DNA of 64,000 bases from Clostridium estertheticum subsp. estertheticum. Its GTDB lineage: Bacteria; Bacillota; Clostridia; Clostridiales; Clostridiaceae. The number at the start of each line of letters is the position of its first letter. The first letter of the stretch is position 1. Location: assembly GCF_001877035.1 (NCBI RefSeq), contig NZ_CP015756.1, forward strand, positions 3,029,001 through 3,093,000, in the 5' to 3' direction. This document shows positions 7,455 to 15,584 of this stretch, one piece after another. A program made the position numbers and the translations under genes. The notes under the pieces are model-generated. The model saw only the letters and a list, made by a program, of their open reading frames with translations, was not told the DNA's origin and did not search any database.

Positions 7455-7640
7455 TTGGAACTTAAAACATTAGGCAAACAATTAATCGTTATTAGAGATA
7501 AAGTCATTAAAGAACATACTGCTGAAGGTAACTCTGATAAGCTACAAGAAGAGTTACTTAATAGCATAGCCATCATGTCTGCCGAGATAGCAGGAGCAAT
7601 GATTTATGAATACGAAAAATTTAAAAGCGAAAATGATTAA
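7455..7640 (+). CDS. Small helical protein on the opposite strand (61 aa)
   Basis: 61-residue protein, the only plus-strand gene inside the minus-strand phage block. It starts with TTG at 7455, with GGGGG eight bases upstream. Sequence MELKTLGKQLIVIRDKVIKE... is predicted as two amphipathic helices. A possible promoter (TTGTAA, 17 bases, TAATGT) precedes it and a strong terminator follows. It is divergent from the 199-aa gene and convergent with the primase gene. No recognised family; an independently expressed accessory gene. Confidence 0.6.
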   Translation: MELKTLGKQLIVIRDKVIKEHTAEGNSDKLQEELLNSIAIMSAEIAGAMIYEYEKFKSEND

Positions 7641-7647
7641 TTACATG

Positions 7648-7676
7648 AAGGTTGCTCCACTGAGCAACTTTTCATT
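7648..7676 (+). terminator. Rho-independent terminator of the 61-aa gene
   Basis: GTTGCTC and GAGCAAC form a perfect 7-bp stem, extended to 10 bp by flanking A-T and G-U pairs, with loop CACT, and are followed on the plus strand by TTTTCATTTT. Confidence 0.85.
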
Positions 7677-7728
7677 TTCCATTTCTAACTATCGTATTTC
7701 GTCATTTTTAGCAATTCCGTACTATCTC

Positions 7729-10296
7729 TTAGTTGAATGGGATTATATTGTCATATCCTTTTATTTCTTCTAATTCATTAGGAAGTATCCTCGTTACATC
7801 AAGTTTTCGGAACATTTCAACATCACAGGTATCATATCTCACCGTTTTTCTATCTGCTAAAGTACCTAGATTTATAGATTTATTTCCTTTACCAGTCAAA
7901 TAACCTGCCTTCATAGCCTGTTTTCTAAAGTCTTTTAAGTCTAACGGGATCCAATTACTATTAACACTTCTTAAATATTCATTTATTTGATTTAACATTT
8001 CTGAACTTTTGAGATATAGGCAATCATCCCTTCGTTGTATAACCGTCTCAATCTCGCGAATTCTATTATCTTCTATCATAGAATTATATTGTTTAAGCAT
8101 TAGTTCAACTTGAGACAAAGCTTCGTTCCCATCGTCCAAAACTTCTTCTTCTATATTTCTAACAATATATTCTACATGTTTAATTATTTGTTTAAGTCCT
8201 AGCTTTTTTAGAAGTAAATTGAATATTTCTATCCCAGAACATACATTGATTGCAGTATTTAAGGTCCTATCTCTTAATCCATCTATTTTAAGAGCTGCGG
8301 CTTCTCTTATACTTTTATAGTCTTCTGTACTTAATCCCAATATAGTTTCTATTAAACTTTTACCTAGTTTATTTAATAATGGTTCATTGTTAGTCAACCA
8401 AGCCATGTTTTGAGTATGTTTTGGGGTTCTTTCCTTTTTAGATAAATAAATTATACAGGATCTTTCCATCAAAGCTTTTTCTGCATTCGGAAAACATTCT
8501 TCTCCAACTAAAACCATGGATCTATTAAGCTGAAAACATTTATTTTTAAAACTTTTATCTCCCCTAGAAATTGTGGACCTATCATATAAATTTCTAAAGA
8601 TTCCACTCAATTTTGAAACTTTATGATTATCCATTTGACTAGGCTTGTACTCTTCAAATAATGATGGATAATTACCTTCACTCAAATTTTTAATGAGAGC
8701 AAAAGGAGTTATATCACCAATAGAATTTTTATCTGACAAAGGATAATTTAGCAGAGGAGCTATAACCTTTTCTAGAATGGTACTTTTACCTCCTCCACTT
8801 TCTCCAATAATAAAGAGAAAATGATTTTTTAAATTTAATGCCTGGCTTTGTCCTACAGCTAAGAAATTAACTATTGATCCAATGATACTAAAAGTTTTTT
8901 CAAGCGTGGCAAATGTGAATAAATGTTCCATTACTTCAGTTAACTCTTCACAGTTTATATTTTCAATATTAACTAAATTAAGTTCGACGCCATCTTCACA
9001 TTTAATGGATGTATCAATTTTCCCTTTTGTAAATGAACCATCATTCGTTATAAGCATTTGATCCATGAATTTTACACCGGTATGAACTTGTTCTACATCT
9101 AAGGCAAAATAATTATTAACCCAGGTCTTTAACATTGTTAAATCATTAATATTCCCTGTAAAGGAAAGGTCCATAGTACCTAGGAATCCTTTAAATGCTC
9201 GAATATCATCAAATACGTTTACTTCATCCAGTCTCTCTATCTTAGAGCCTGTGAAAGACCTCATCACTAGTTTTACACCTTCATTATCTTTATCTATGAA
9301 ATTAATTCTTGAAGCTTCTAATAAGTTGAAATTTGTTATATATATTTTATTAAAAACTTCTTCGTCACCTTTGCTTTTAACCATTTTATAGATTCCATTG
9401 AAATCTTGTTGTAATTCAAATCTACATTTTAAATCTAAACTTCGCTTAAATGCCTGGTATAAGTCATTCTTAGTGTGTCCAGATTCTAACCAGTCCGTTA
9501 CATCTTTGTTATCTCCAAGTGCTTTAATACCTTGAAGATTAATTATTTTAAAGGATGGAGAATCTTCTAATAACTCAAATTTAATATTTTCTATATACTT
9601 TGTACCTGCAGCTCCAGTGTCACCGCAAATGAAAATTTTAGCACCCCGTAACATTGAGAAATCTTTAAACCCTTTGCTACTTGTAACTACATAATTTTTG
9701 TTTTTAAGTATAGAGTTTAAGGTGTTAGCATCTTTCTCACCTTCAGTTACAACTATTATTTTATCTTGTCTTAACCCAATAATTACGTTATATAGGTTAT
9801 ATAATAATTCATCACCTTTTCTTTTATTTATAACTTTACCATTATCAATATGATAATATGATGATGCTTTTTTCCCATCTGGTTTCATAAATTTAGCTTT
9901 ATAATATACAGGATTATTATCTCTATCTACAAAATTAAATATTGCTAGTAACTTGAAATCTTTTTTAAACGCAAGTGTTTTGATCTCCCAATCTATATAA
10001 CCTCTAATTTCATCAATTTGTGTTTCTTGTAAAGTTTTTTCTAATGGAATTCCAAGGTACTCTCTAGCTTCTGGGTACTTCATGTTTCTAGTTTTCATAA
10101 TGAAGTCAACCGCGTCGCCTTCTTCACCGCATCCATAACACTTATATCTCTCCTTATTTGCATTGCTTAAAAATTTAACTGCAAGTGAAGGAGTTTTATC
10201 CTTATGAAACACACAACAAATTTTCTTTTCTCTATTAAATCGTTGTCCAGTTTCAGTTTCTATTAATGATTTTAAGTCTATATCCTCAATATCCAT
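7729..10296 (-). CDS. Phage primase-helicase (CHC2 zinc finger, TOPRIM, P-loop ATPase)
   Basis: 855-residue replication protein. Residues 28-56 form a CHC2-type zinc-binding site (C28, H31, C53, C56). A TOPRIM domain follows with VVTEGEKDA (E185) and FICGDTGAAG (about 222-231). The C-terminal half has a Walker A motif GESGGGKST at 498-506 and a downstream FEEYKPS segment, as in DUF927/superfamily-3-like helicases fused to primases in Firmicutes phages. It should unwind and prime phage DNA. It is the last gene of the recombination/replication block and lies 31 bases after the DnaQ-like gene. Confidence 0.88.
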   Translation of the reverse strand: MDIEDIDLKSLIETETGQRFNREKKICCVFHKDKTPSLAVKFLSNANKERYKCYGCGEEGDAVDFIMKTRNMKYPEAREYLGIPLEKTLQETQIDEIRGYIDWEIKTLAFKKDFKLLAIFNFVDRDNNPVYYKAKFMKPDGKKASSYYHIDNGKVINKRKGDELLYNLYNVIIGLRQDKIIVVTEGEKDANTLNSILKNKNYVVTSSKGFKDFSMLRGAKIFICGDTGAAGTKYIENIKFELLEDSPSFKIINLQGIKALGDNKDVTDWLESGHTKNDLYQAFKRSLDLKCRFELQQDFNGIYKMVKSKGDEEVFNKIYITNFNLLEASRINFIDKDNEGVKLVMRSFTGSKIERLDEVNVFDDIRAFKGFLGTMDLSFTGNINDLTMLKTWVNNYFALDVEQVHTGVKFMDQMLITNDGSFTKGKIDTSIKCEDGVELNLVNIENINCEELTEVMEHLFTFATLEKTFSIIGSIVNFLAVGQSQALNLKNHFLFIIGESGGGKSTILEKVIAPLLNYPLSDKNSIGDITPFALIKNLSEGNYPSLFEEYKPSQMDNHKVSKLSGIFRNLYDRSTISRGDKSFKNKCFQLNRSMVLVGEECFPNAEKALMERSCIIYLSKKERTPKHTQNMAWLTNNEPLLNKLGKSLIETILGLSTEDYKSIREAAALKIDGLRDRTLNTAINVCSGIEIFNLLLKKLGLKQIIKHVEYIVRNIEEEVLDDGNEALSQVELMLKQYNSMIEDNRIREIETVIQRRDDCLYLKSSEMLNQINEYLRSVNSNWIPLDLKDFRKQAMKAGYLTGKGNKSINLGTLADRKTVRYDTCDVEMFRKLDVTRILPNELEEIKGYDNIIPFN

Positions 10297-10327
10297 TTAT
10301 CCGTATCACATCCTTATGCTGCATGTT

Positions 10328-10906
10328 TCACATTTTATATCCCATTTTTATTGCTTTGTAATACACCATTATCAACCCACACACATCAAACCTGGCATCA
10401 TGGAACGATATACCATCGTCACCATAAAGCCTTTGTAATTCTCTATCAAATTGCTTACTTTCACTATCTATTTTTAAAAATTGCATTGTCTCCTCTAATT
10501 TAGGAAACTTGTATTTACCATATTTGCCTTTTAACTTTATAATATTGGTGAAGTGCCTCATTGTACAAAAGCTTTCTCTAATTTCAAAAGGATATTGGGC
10601 TCTTTCTATTTCAGTCTTTACAAAATTAACATCAAATGGAGCATTATGAGCTATAAAAATCCCATCTTTTAAATCATCTGCAACTTCTGCAGCAATATCC
10701 TTAAATGTTTTTCCACCTGAGAGGATCTTCAATCTTTCTACCGAAAACCCATGCACCTTTTCTGCGCCTGGATCAATATAATCACAACTAAGAAAGAAAT
10801 TTTTAGCCACCGTCACCTTATCATCCTCGGTAATCGTATAGGTGAGTTGGCATATTTGTCCTGGCTTAAATCCACTTGTTTCAGTATCTATAAATAATTT
10901 TTTCAA
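10328..10906 (-). CDS. DnaQ-like 3'-5' exonuclease (DEDDh family)
   Basis: 192 residues with all DEDDh exonuclease motifs: ExoI FIDTETSGF (D7, E9), ExoII AHNAPFDVNF (about 90-99) and ExoIII SFHDARFDV (His and Asp, about 170-178). Enzymes of this type act as proofreading or single-strand trimming exonucleases. There is no polymerase in this window, so a role in phage recombination or repair, or with the host polymerase, is inferred. Start is TTG at 10906 behind AGGAGGAGG. Its neighbours are the primase gene and a small HTH protein. Confidence 0.88.
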   Translation of the reverse strand: MKKLFIDTETSGFKPGQICQLTYTITEDDKVTVAKNFFLSCDYIDPGAEKVHGFSVERLKILSGGKTFKDIAAEVADDLKDGIFIAHNAPFDVNFVKTEIERAQYPFEIRESFCTMRHFTNIIKLKGKYGKYKFPKLEETMQFLKIDSESKQFDRELQRLYGDDGISFHDARFDVCGLIMVYYKAIKMGYKM

Positions 10907-10920
10907 AAGTGAACCTCCTC

Positions 10921-11121
10921 CTATGCATTTACTTTATTTGCTCTAGCTTTTGTATCCCATCTAGCTGCTTTATATATTTTAATTTCAATTTTATTTTCAA
11001 TTAATATCTGTTTCAACTTTACCGGAGAACAGCCCAAACTTAATGCAGCTCTATTCATAGACCCATATTTTTCATAAAGTTCAATTGCTCTATTAACATC
11101 AATTGTTTTTACGTTGGCCAT
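10921..11121 (-). CDS. Small helix-turn-helix-like phage protein (66 aa)
   Basis: 66 residues, basic. The segment ELYEKYGSMNRAALSLGC followed by PVKLKQILIEN reads as a helix-turn-helix of the kind found in short phage DNA-binding proteins. The ATG at 11121 is chosen over the GTG at 11130, because GAAGG is 9 bases before the ATG but abuts the GTG. It lies in the replication operon between the ERCC4 nuclease and the exonuclease genes. Confidence 0.6.
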   Translation of the reverse strand: MANVKTIDVNRAIELYEKYGSMNRAALSLGCSPVKLKQILIENKIEIKIYKAARWDTKARANKVNA

Positions 11122-11147
11122 TAATCTCACCCTTCAACTTTTAGATT

Positions 11148-11738
11148 TTATACATCTACTTCTTCAGGTCCAATATCCATGTATCCACCCTTTAAAAAGT
11201 TTCTTACAGCATAATGGAGTATTCCGAATATCTCTTCCCCTGAATCATTTTTATTTATAAATACAGTGTTGGTAAGAAACTGATCCTGAAGACTTCTTAA
11301 TCTGGCCATAAAAGATTTTGGTAGATATAAACTTCTATACTTACCAGCCTTTATATTTTCCCTCCCATGTTCATCCTCTATCAATAAAAACATTTTAATA
11401 CCTTTCTCTTTAGCTCTTCGTAACTCTCTTATAAGTCTTATATCATCATGAGTATCAGTTTCCTCACCGAGATTCCCAGCCAATTCATCTACAGAATTTT
11501 TACGTTCAACTCCTATAGGGAAATATAAATCTCTATATATGCCCATCTTTTCACACTTAGTAATAATTGCGGTATAGTCACCTTCATCAATTTTTTGCCT
11601 TTTATAACTGATTTTTTTCTTGTCAAAATAATCTAAAATATGTTGATTTTTATTTATTTGTTCTCGTGTATCATATAAAATCATGAAATTTTCTTTCAAT
11701 AATTTTTTTATTTCTGTTTCTGTAAACTTATAATTCAT
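11148..11738 (-). CDS. ERCC4/XPF-type endonuclease
   Basis: 196-residue nuclease domain with the ERCC4 signature: LYDTREQ (about residues 22-28), DEGDYTA (about 52) and VERKNSVDEL (about 76-85), the GDx(n)ERKxxxD metal-binding core. Stand-alone proteins of this type occur in Firmicutes phages near recombination genes; eukaryotic relatives cut branched DNA. Probably resolves or trims replication and recombination intermediates. ATG at 11738 follows AGAGG by 9 bases and lies beside the stop codon of the coiled-coil gene at 11741 (coupled). Confidence 0.85.
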   Translation of the reverse strand: MNYKFTETEIKKLLKENFMILYDTREQINKNQHILDYFDKKKISYKRQKIDEGDYTAIITKCEKMGIYRDLYFPIGVERKNSVDELAGNLGEETDTHDDIRLIRELRRAKEKGIKMFLLIEDEHGRENIKAGKYRSLYLPKSFMARLRSLQDQFLTNTVFINKNDSGEEIFGILHYAVRNFLKGGYMDIGPEEVDV

Positions 11739-11740
11739 TT

Positions 11741-12169
11741 TCACTTACCTCTTTTTAATATATTTTTAATCCTATTAGCAATTCCGGTACCAGAGCTTTC
11801 AAGATATTCATTTTTCGTTGTCAAAATTGCAATATCCTTACTTAGCCTCTGAATGTTATCCTTATAATCTTTAAGTAATGATCTATAATCTATTGTCATA
11901 GTTTCAGCTGCTAATAATTTTCTTTTACAAAGTGATAGATCTTTTTCAAGTACTTCATCTTTTTGTAACAAGATATAGTATTTATAGATATATTCTTTAT
12001 TAGTTTTTTTCAAAAATTGATTTTCATTTTGCTCATTTTCATAAGCATCTTCTAGGCTATTAACTAATTTAACATGAGCATTTTCATATAAAATCTTATG
12101 TTTACATTTTTTTAATTCTGATTTCAATCTTTTGTTTGCAATCCTTAATTTTACTGATTTAATATTCAT
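11741..12169 (-). CDS. Coiled-coil hypothetical protein (142 aa)
   Basis: 142 residues, almost entirely Lys/Glu/Leu-rich helix with heptad character (RLKSELKKCKHKILYENAHV, then further repeats to about residue 120), ending in a basic NRIKNILKRGK. No enzyme motif. AAAGGGGGA precedes the ATG. It is cotranscribed with the ERCC4 nuclease gene directly downstream, so it may be a partner or scaffold for that nuclease; this is inference from position only. Confidence 0.6.
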   Translation of the reverse strand: MNIKSVKLRIANKRLKSELKKCKHKILYENAHVKLVNSLEDAYENEQNENQFLKKTNKEYIYKYYILLQKDEVLEKDLSLCKRKLLAAETMTIDYRSLLKDYKDNIQRLSKDIAILTTKNEYLESSGTGIANRIKNILKRGK

Positions 12170-12261
12170 GCTTATTCCCCCTTTATTATTTGGTAGTCAA
12201 TTGATACTTTTAAAATGTGACAATATCAATTGACTTAGATTCTTTGGGTGATTTTCTGAAA

Positions 12262-12870
12262 CTATACCTTCGCCACTGAAGCTAAATTATTATAAAAATC
12301 ATTATATTTTTTTAATAAATCCCATCTATCAAGGTAAATATTATATATACTGTCCCTGCCAAAATTCATTGAGGTAACTCTTAAATCACATCCTGGTATA
12401 ATAAAAGTTCGTTCTATATTTTCATCTTCATCAAGTGCAAATATTAAGTATAGGTCACATGTTGCATATTTTTTGTTTATTCCTACAGTATGAACTCGAC
12501 TTCCATGTGATATATAAACTTTTGATGATTTTACATCGATACTGATCTTCCCATTTGCCAGTATATCAAATGGATATTTACAACTCATTTGTTCAGCCGT
12601 ATAACCCATATTTTCAATTAATATTTTAGCTTTATCTTCGAATATATGACCAAGCTGTGTTTCAGACTTCTTTATATTGAGTCCCAACTTAGTTGCCCAT
12701 TCGTTAAATCCACCAGTTTTAGCAATTTTATTCGAAAGAGAAGAATCTCTTAAAATTAATTCTGTTTCCGATGCGCTAGGCATTCTATTTATATCCAATA
12801 TCCTCATAACTTCATAGATTTTATTTTCTATAAGTTCATCACTCCACCTAATGCCATGTACATATCCCAT
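12262..12870 (-). CDS. PD-(D/E)XK nuclease-like protein with N-terminal DNA-binding repeat
   Basis: 202 residues. The N-terminal part (about 30-68, MPSASETELIL ... GGFNEWATKLGL) resembles the homing-endonuclease-associated DNA-binding repeat. It is followed by a compact PD-(D/E)XK-type core: HIFEDKAKILIEN (conserved Glu, about 79), then YPFDILANGKISIDVKSSK (about 102-120) with the D...DVK pair. It is therefore a probable endonuclease, perhaps a free-standing homing-type enzyme, although no intron is visible nearby. It sits just downstream of ssb, preceded by ACAAGGGGG. Confidence 0.7.
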   Translation of the reverse strand: MGYVHGIRWSDELIENKIYEVMRILDINRMPSASETELILRDSSLSNKIAKTGGFNEWATKLGLNIKKSETQLGHIFEDKAKILIENMGYTAEQMSCKYPFDILANGKISIDVKSSKVYISHGSRVHTVGINKKYATCDLYLIFALDEDENIERTFIIPGCDLRVTSMNFGRDSIYNIYLDRWDLLKKYNDFYNNLASVAKV

Positions 12871-12900
12871 AAAAACCCCCTTGTTTCATCCCATTATTTG

Positions 12901-13326
12901 TCAAAACGGAATGTCAGAATCGTCCAGCGGAGTTACGTCGCTTACGCTTCCAAAATCATTATCCCCAGCATTGGTTCCAGTATTATTCCCACCATTAGAA
13001 TTATTATCTTTATTTTTATTATCTAAAAAATCAACCTCATCTGCTATAATTTCTGTTTTATATACTCTCACTTCATCCTTCATATAGTTAGATGTTTGTA
13101 TAGTTCCAGCTATAGCTACTTGACTCCCTTTTCTCATATAATTTGCGGTTGCCTCGGCTTGTTTGTTAAACACGGTTACTGGAAGAAAGTCTGCGTCTGG
13201 TTGTCCTTCTTTTTTAAATCTTCTATTTACAGCAATCGTAAATTTACATACTGCAGTTCCTGTCCCCTGAGCGAATCTAAGTTCAGGATCCTTAGTTAAT
13301 CTTCCGACTAAAGCTACTTTATTCAT
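12901..13326 (-). CDS. ssb: Single-stranded DNA-binding protein
   Basis: 141-residue SSB: an OB-fold begins MNKVALVGRLTKDPELRF and includes FTIAVNRRFK and DFLPVTVFNKQAE; a Gly/Asn-rich disordered linker and the acidic interaction tip DDSDIPF complete it. It coats single-stranded DNA and recruits partners through the tip. ATG at 13326 has GGAGTGG upstream; an open frame ten codons longer has no better site. It belongs to the phage recombination block next to Bet and the nucleases, so it is the phage copy rather than the host housekeeping ssb. Confidence 0.95.
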   Translation of the reverse strand: MNKVALVGRLTKDPELRFAQGTGTAVCKFTIAVNRRFKKEGQPDADFLPVTVFNKQAEATANYMRKGSQVAIAGTIQTSNYMKDEVRVYKTEIIADEVDFLDNKNKDNNSNGGNNTGTNAGDNDFGSVSDVTPLDDSDIPF

Positions 13327-13352
13327 CCTAATCCACTCCTTTTTATTGCCCA

Positions 13353-13505
13353 TCATCGCTTATATTCCCTTATCTTTCTGAATTTCCACGTCTTAGTCGT
13401 ATTATAATCATCAACATTTTTATCATTATTTTTCTCTTTAAGCCTTTTTTCTTCTATTCTTTTGTTTACATAAGCCATAAAGTTTTTCTTGTTTTCAGGA
13501 GTCAT
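13353..13505 (-). CDS. Small basic hypothetical protein (50 aa)
   Basis: 50 residues beginning MTPENKKNFMAYVNKRIEEK and ending RKIREYKR; highly charged, helical. ATG at 13505 has GAGGTGGGG upstream (the last codons of the MBL hydrolase gene). Its stop codon lies just before the ssb start region. Absence of any motif leaves function open. Confidence 0.55.
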   Translation of the reverse strand: MTPENKKNFMAYVNKRIEEKRLKEKNNDKNVDDYNTTKTWKFRKIREYKR

Positions 13506-13507
13506 TT

Positions 13508-14221
13508 TTACCCCACCTCTAGTCCCTCTATAGCAATGTAAGTTGGTATACCAGTTAATGCTTCTATCTCTTTTTTAAATCGTTCAGGCTCTCCATTGTT
13601 ATGAGATAAATGGATTAATGTTATTGTTTTAGTTTTATATAAATCCCAAGTGCTTAAAGTTGTTTTTAAAGTTTCTAAACTCATATGAGACTTAAATGTC
13701 CTTTGGTCCCGTGGATCTAACATATCTATAGTTGATTCTGAATAATTACATTCAATTAATATGTGATCTATATCTTTGAACTTATATTTTAAATAGTAAG
13801 TATCTGTTGCAAATAAAACTTTTCCTATTAATTTGTGTTGTATTATATAGCCTAGATTTTCACACTCAGATTCATCAGAATTGGTGTGCTGGCAATTGAA
13901 TGGCATTACAGTGAATTCACCTATTTTAAAGGTACTTTTAGACTGTACTAATATGCTTTTATGATAATTGTCATATTTGAATTTCACTAAAACTTCCATT
14001 GGAGCAGCTATCTTTGGAAAGTTTTCATATATCTTTTTTAAACTTTTACAATGATCTTCATGTTTATGAGATATTAAGCATCCCACAACCCCTTTTATGC
14101 TATAATTCAGACCTTTTAAAATACTTTTATAATCTATTCCACACTCAATAACTAACTTTTCTAATCCAGATTCGATAATATAACAATTGCCAGAACTTCC
14201 TGAGGCTAATACTTTAATCAT
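13508..14221 (-). CDS. MBL-fold metallo-hydrolase (YycJ-like)
   Basis: 237 residues of metallo-beta-lactamase fold. The metal-binding motif SHKHEDHCKSL lies at about residues 51-61; further ligands are CQHTNSD (about 137), the Asp in FATDTYY and the final HLSHNN. The start MIKVLASGSSGNCYII is typical of the YycJ/WalJ group, which includes nucleases. The gene begins on the base after the bet stop codon, so the two are tightly coupled. Since no classical 5'-3' exonuclease accompanies Bet here, this enzyme is a candidate for that role; this is inference. Confidence 0.85.
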   Translation of the reverse strand: MIKVLASGSSGNCYIIESGLEKLVIECGIDYKSILKGLNYSIKGVVGCLISHKHEDHCKSLKKIYENFPKIAAPMEVLVKFKYDNYHKSILVQSKSTFKIGEFTVMPFNCQHTNSDESECENLGYIIQHKLIGKVLFATDTYYLKYKFKDIDHILIECNYSESTIDMLDPRDQRTFKSHMSLETLKTTLSTWDLYKTKTITLIHLSHNNGEPERFKKEIEALTGIPTYIAIEGLEVG

Positions 14222-14986
14222 TTAGTAAGGATCATCACCTTTCTCCTCACTTTTTTCATCATTTTTATTCTCAACTATTTCAGCGTCTATTACTTCCGTA
14301 TCATCTTCAGGTGTTTCATTTATATCAAGTTCATCTTTATTAGCTTCATTTTTAATTTCTTCTTTAACTTCATGCTGTACGTTGATTATTTTATCTTCAT
14401 CGACTCCAAGTTCTTCTTTAGCGTATAATGCGCCTACTTCTGTAGGGAACGCTTCTCTTAAGGCTTGGACTAGTGCAACTTTCCTAATCATCGTGCTTGG
14501 TTTATTGGTCCATATGCTCTTACCTGTGCTGTATTCAGTTAGCGCAACCTTTGCAACAACTGGATAATCTTTTCCTTCAACGAAAATTTGTGCCCATCCA
14601 CCTACTAAAACGTCAGTCTTAAGCTTGAAGCAACCTTCTAACTCTAATATTTCCTTTTCTCTGACCACTATTATTCCGGCTTTATGACCTTTATATCTTG
14701 GACTTTCTTCAGCTTTTCTCATAAGTGCTTCTTTACCAACTACTATCTGTGCATCCTCACCAAATTTAACTAAATATGCCTCATTCAAAAATGGGTTAAG
14801 TTTTCTATATTTACATAAGTTCATGAAGATTACTAGCTCTTTATCTGTAACATTTTTAGTTCCTCTTGCTATAAATGTTTTTACTATATTGGCGGTTAAT
14901 TTAACCTCTTCGTCTCCAACTGTATATACCATTTCTTTTTCCAATAATGTTACTGCACTGCTTTTGGTATTATTTTTTTCTGTCAT
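14222..14986 (-). CDS. bet: Bet/RedB-type single-strand annealing recombinase
   Basis: 254-residue phage recombination protein of the Bet (Red beta) family: CKYRKLNPFLNEAYLVKFG at about residues 58-76 is the family signature, followed by a conserved core with WTNKPSTMIRKVALVQALREAF and an acidic, Glu/Asn-rich C-terminus. It anneals complementary single strands in phage recombination. It lies between a 90-aa gene and the MBL hydrolase gene in a contiguous operon with ssb and the Rad50-like ATPase. GAGGAAA precedes the ATG. Confidence 0.92.
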   Translation of the reverse strand: MTEKNNTKSSAVTLLEKEMVYTVGDEEVKLTANIVKTFIARGTKNVTDKELVIFMNLCKYRKLNPFLNEAYLVKFGEDAQIVVGKEALMRKAEESPRYKGHKAGIIVVREKEILELEGCFKLKTDVLVGGWAQIFVEGKDYPVVAKVALTEYSTGKSIWTNKPSTMIRKVALVQALREAFPTEVGALYAKEELGVDEDKIINVQHEVKEEIKNEANKDELDINETPEDDTEVIDAEIVENKNDEKSEEKGDDPY

Positions 14987-15259
14987 TTATATTTCCTCGC
15001 TTTCAATTTTGGGATTATTATTTTTTATACATTTGCACCATTCAGGATCAACACTGTACGTCTTAACATAATTCTCATCACTATAGTTTTTAACCCAAGC
15101 ATTCCCTGCATTAGAAACTGTAACAATATTTCCATTTACCTTGTTGGCCCATGTGTTTCTTGATGACGATCTATTATTGTGATATATCTTTCGCATATTC
15201 TTTAAAAGCTTTTTCTTGCTAAAAACATAAACATTGCCTTTTACAAATTGCTTTGACAT
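14987..15259 (-). CDS. Hypothetical phage protein (90 aa)
   Basis: 90 residues, basic N-terminal half (FVKGNVYVFSKKKLLKN) and a C-terminal VDPEWCKCI motif. This beta-rich 'F..GkvYvFsk ... PEWC' pattern recurs in clostridial phage recombination operons but I know of no assigned function. The stop codon is directly followed by the bet ATG, so it is part of the same translationally coupled unit. Confidence 0.65.
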   Translation of the reverse strand: MSKQFVKGNVYVFSKKKLLKNMRKIYHNNRSSSRNTWANKVNGNIVTVSNAGNAWVKNYSDENYVKTYSVDPEWCKCIKNNNPKIESEEI

Positions 15260-15279
15260 TTATAATTCACCTCAACTTC

Positions 15280-15582
15280 TTATATTTCATTAAGTTCTTT
15301 TTGAAGTTTTACACGTTTGTCTATAAATTCATTAAGTAGAACTGGTCTGAGTATTTCATAAAGTTCTCTATTGCTATTTCCACCGTTGCTATTACTGTTT
15401 TCAATACCTGCATGCCGTCTTACTAAGTCTTTAGCGCCACCAGGTACTTCGATACTAATCTCACTTAAAGCCTTACTGTTATTTATTAATTCAATTGTTT
15501 CATTTATTACAGCTAGTTTCCTAAATAATTCTTGAGCTTTTCTAACTCTTATTTGCATGTATTGGAGTGTTTTTATATCCAC
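15280..15582 (-). CDS. Hypothetical helical phage protein (100 aa)
   Basis: 100 residues, largely helical, with a Gly/Asn/Ser loop (ENSNSNGGNSN) in the middle. It starts with GTG at 15582, two bases after the stop codon of the Rad50-like ATPase, using GAGGTGATG inside the end of that gene as binding site. This strong coupling suggests it works with the ATPase. No recognised domain. Confidence 0.6.
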   Translation of the reverse strand: MDIKTLQYMQIRVRKAQELFRKLAVINETIELINNSKALSEISIEVPGGAKDLVRRHAGIENSNSNGGNSNRELYEILRPVLLNEFIDKRVKLQKELNEI

Positions 15583-15584
15583 TT

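Noticed and set aside
12262-12870. Restriction endonuclease call for the PD-(D/E)XK protein
   Set aside because: No methyltransferase partner is nearby and the protein sits inside a coupled phage recombination operon.
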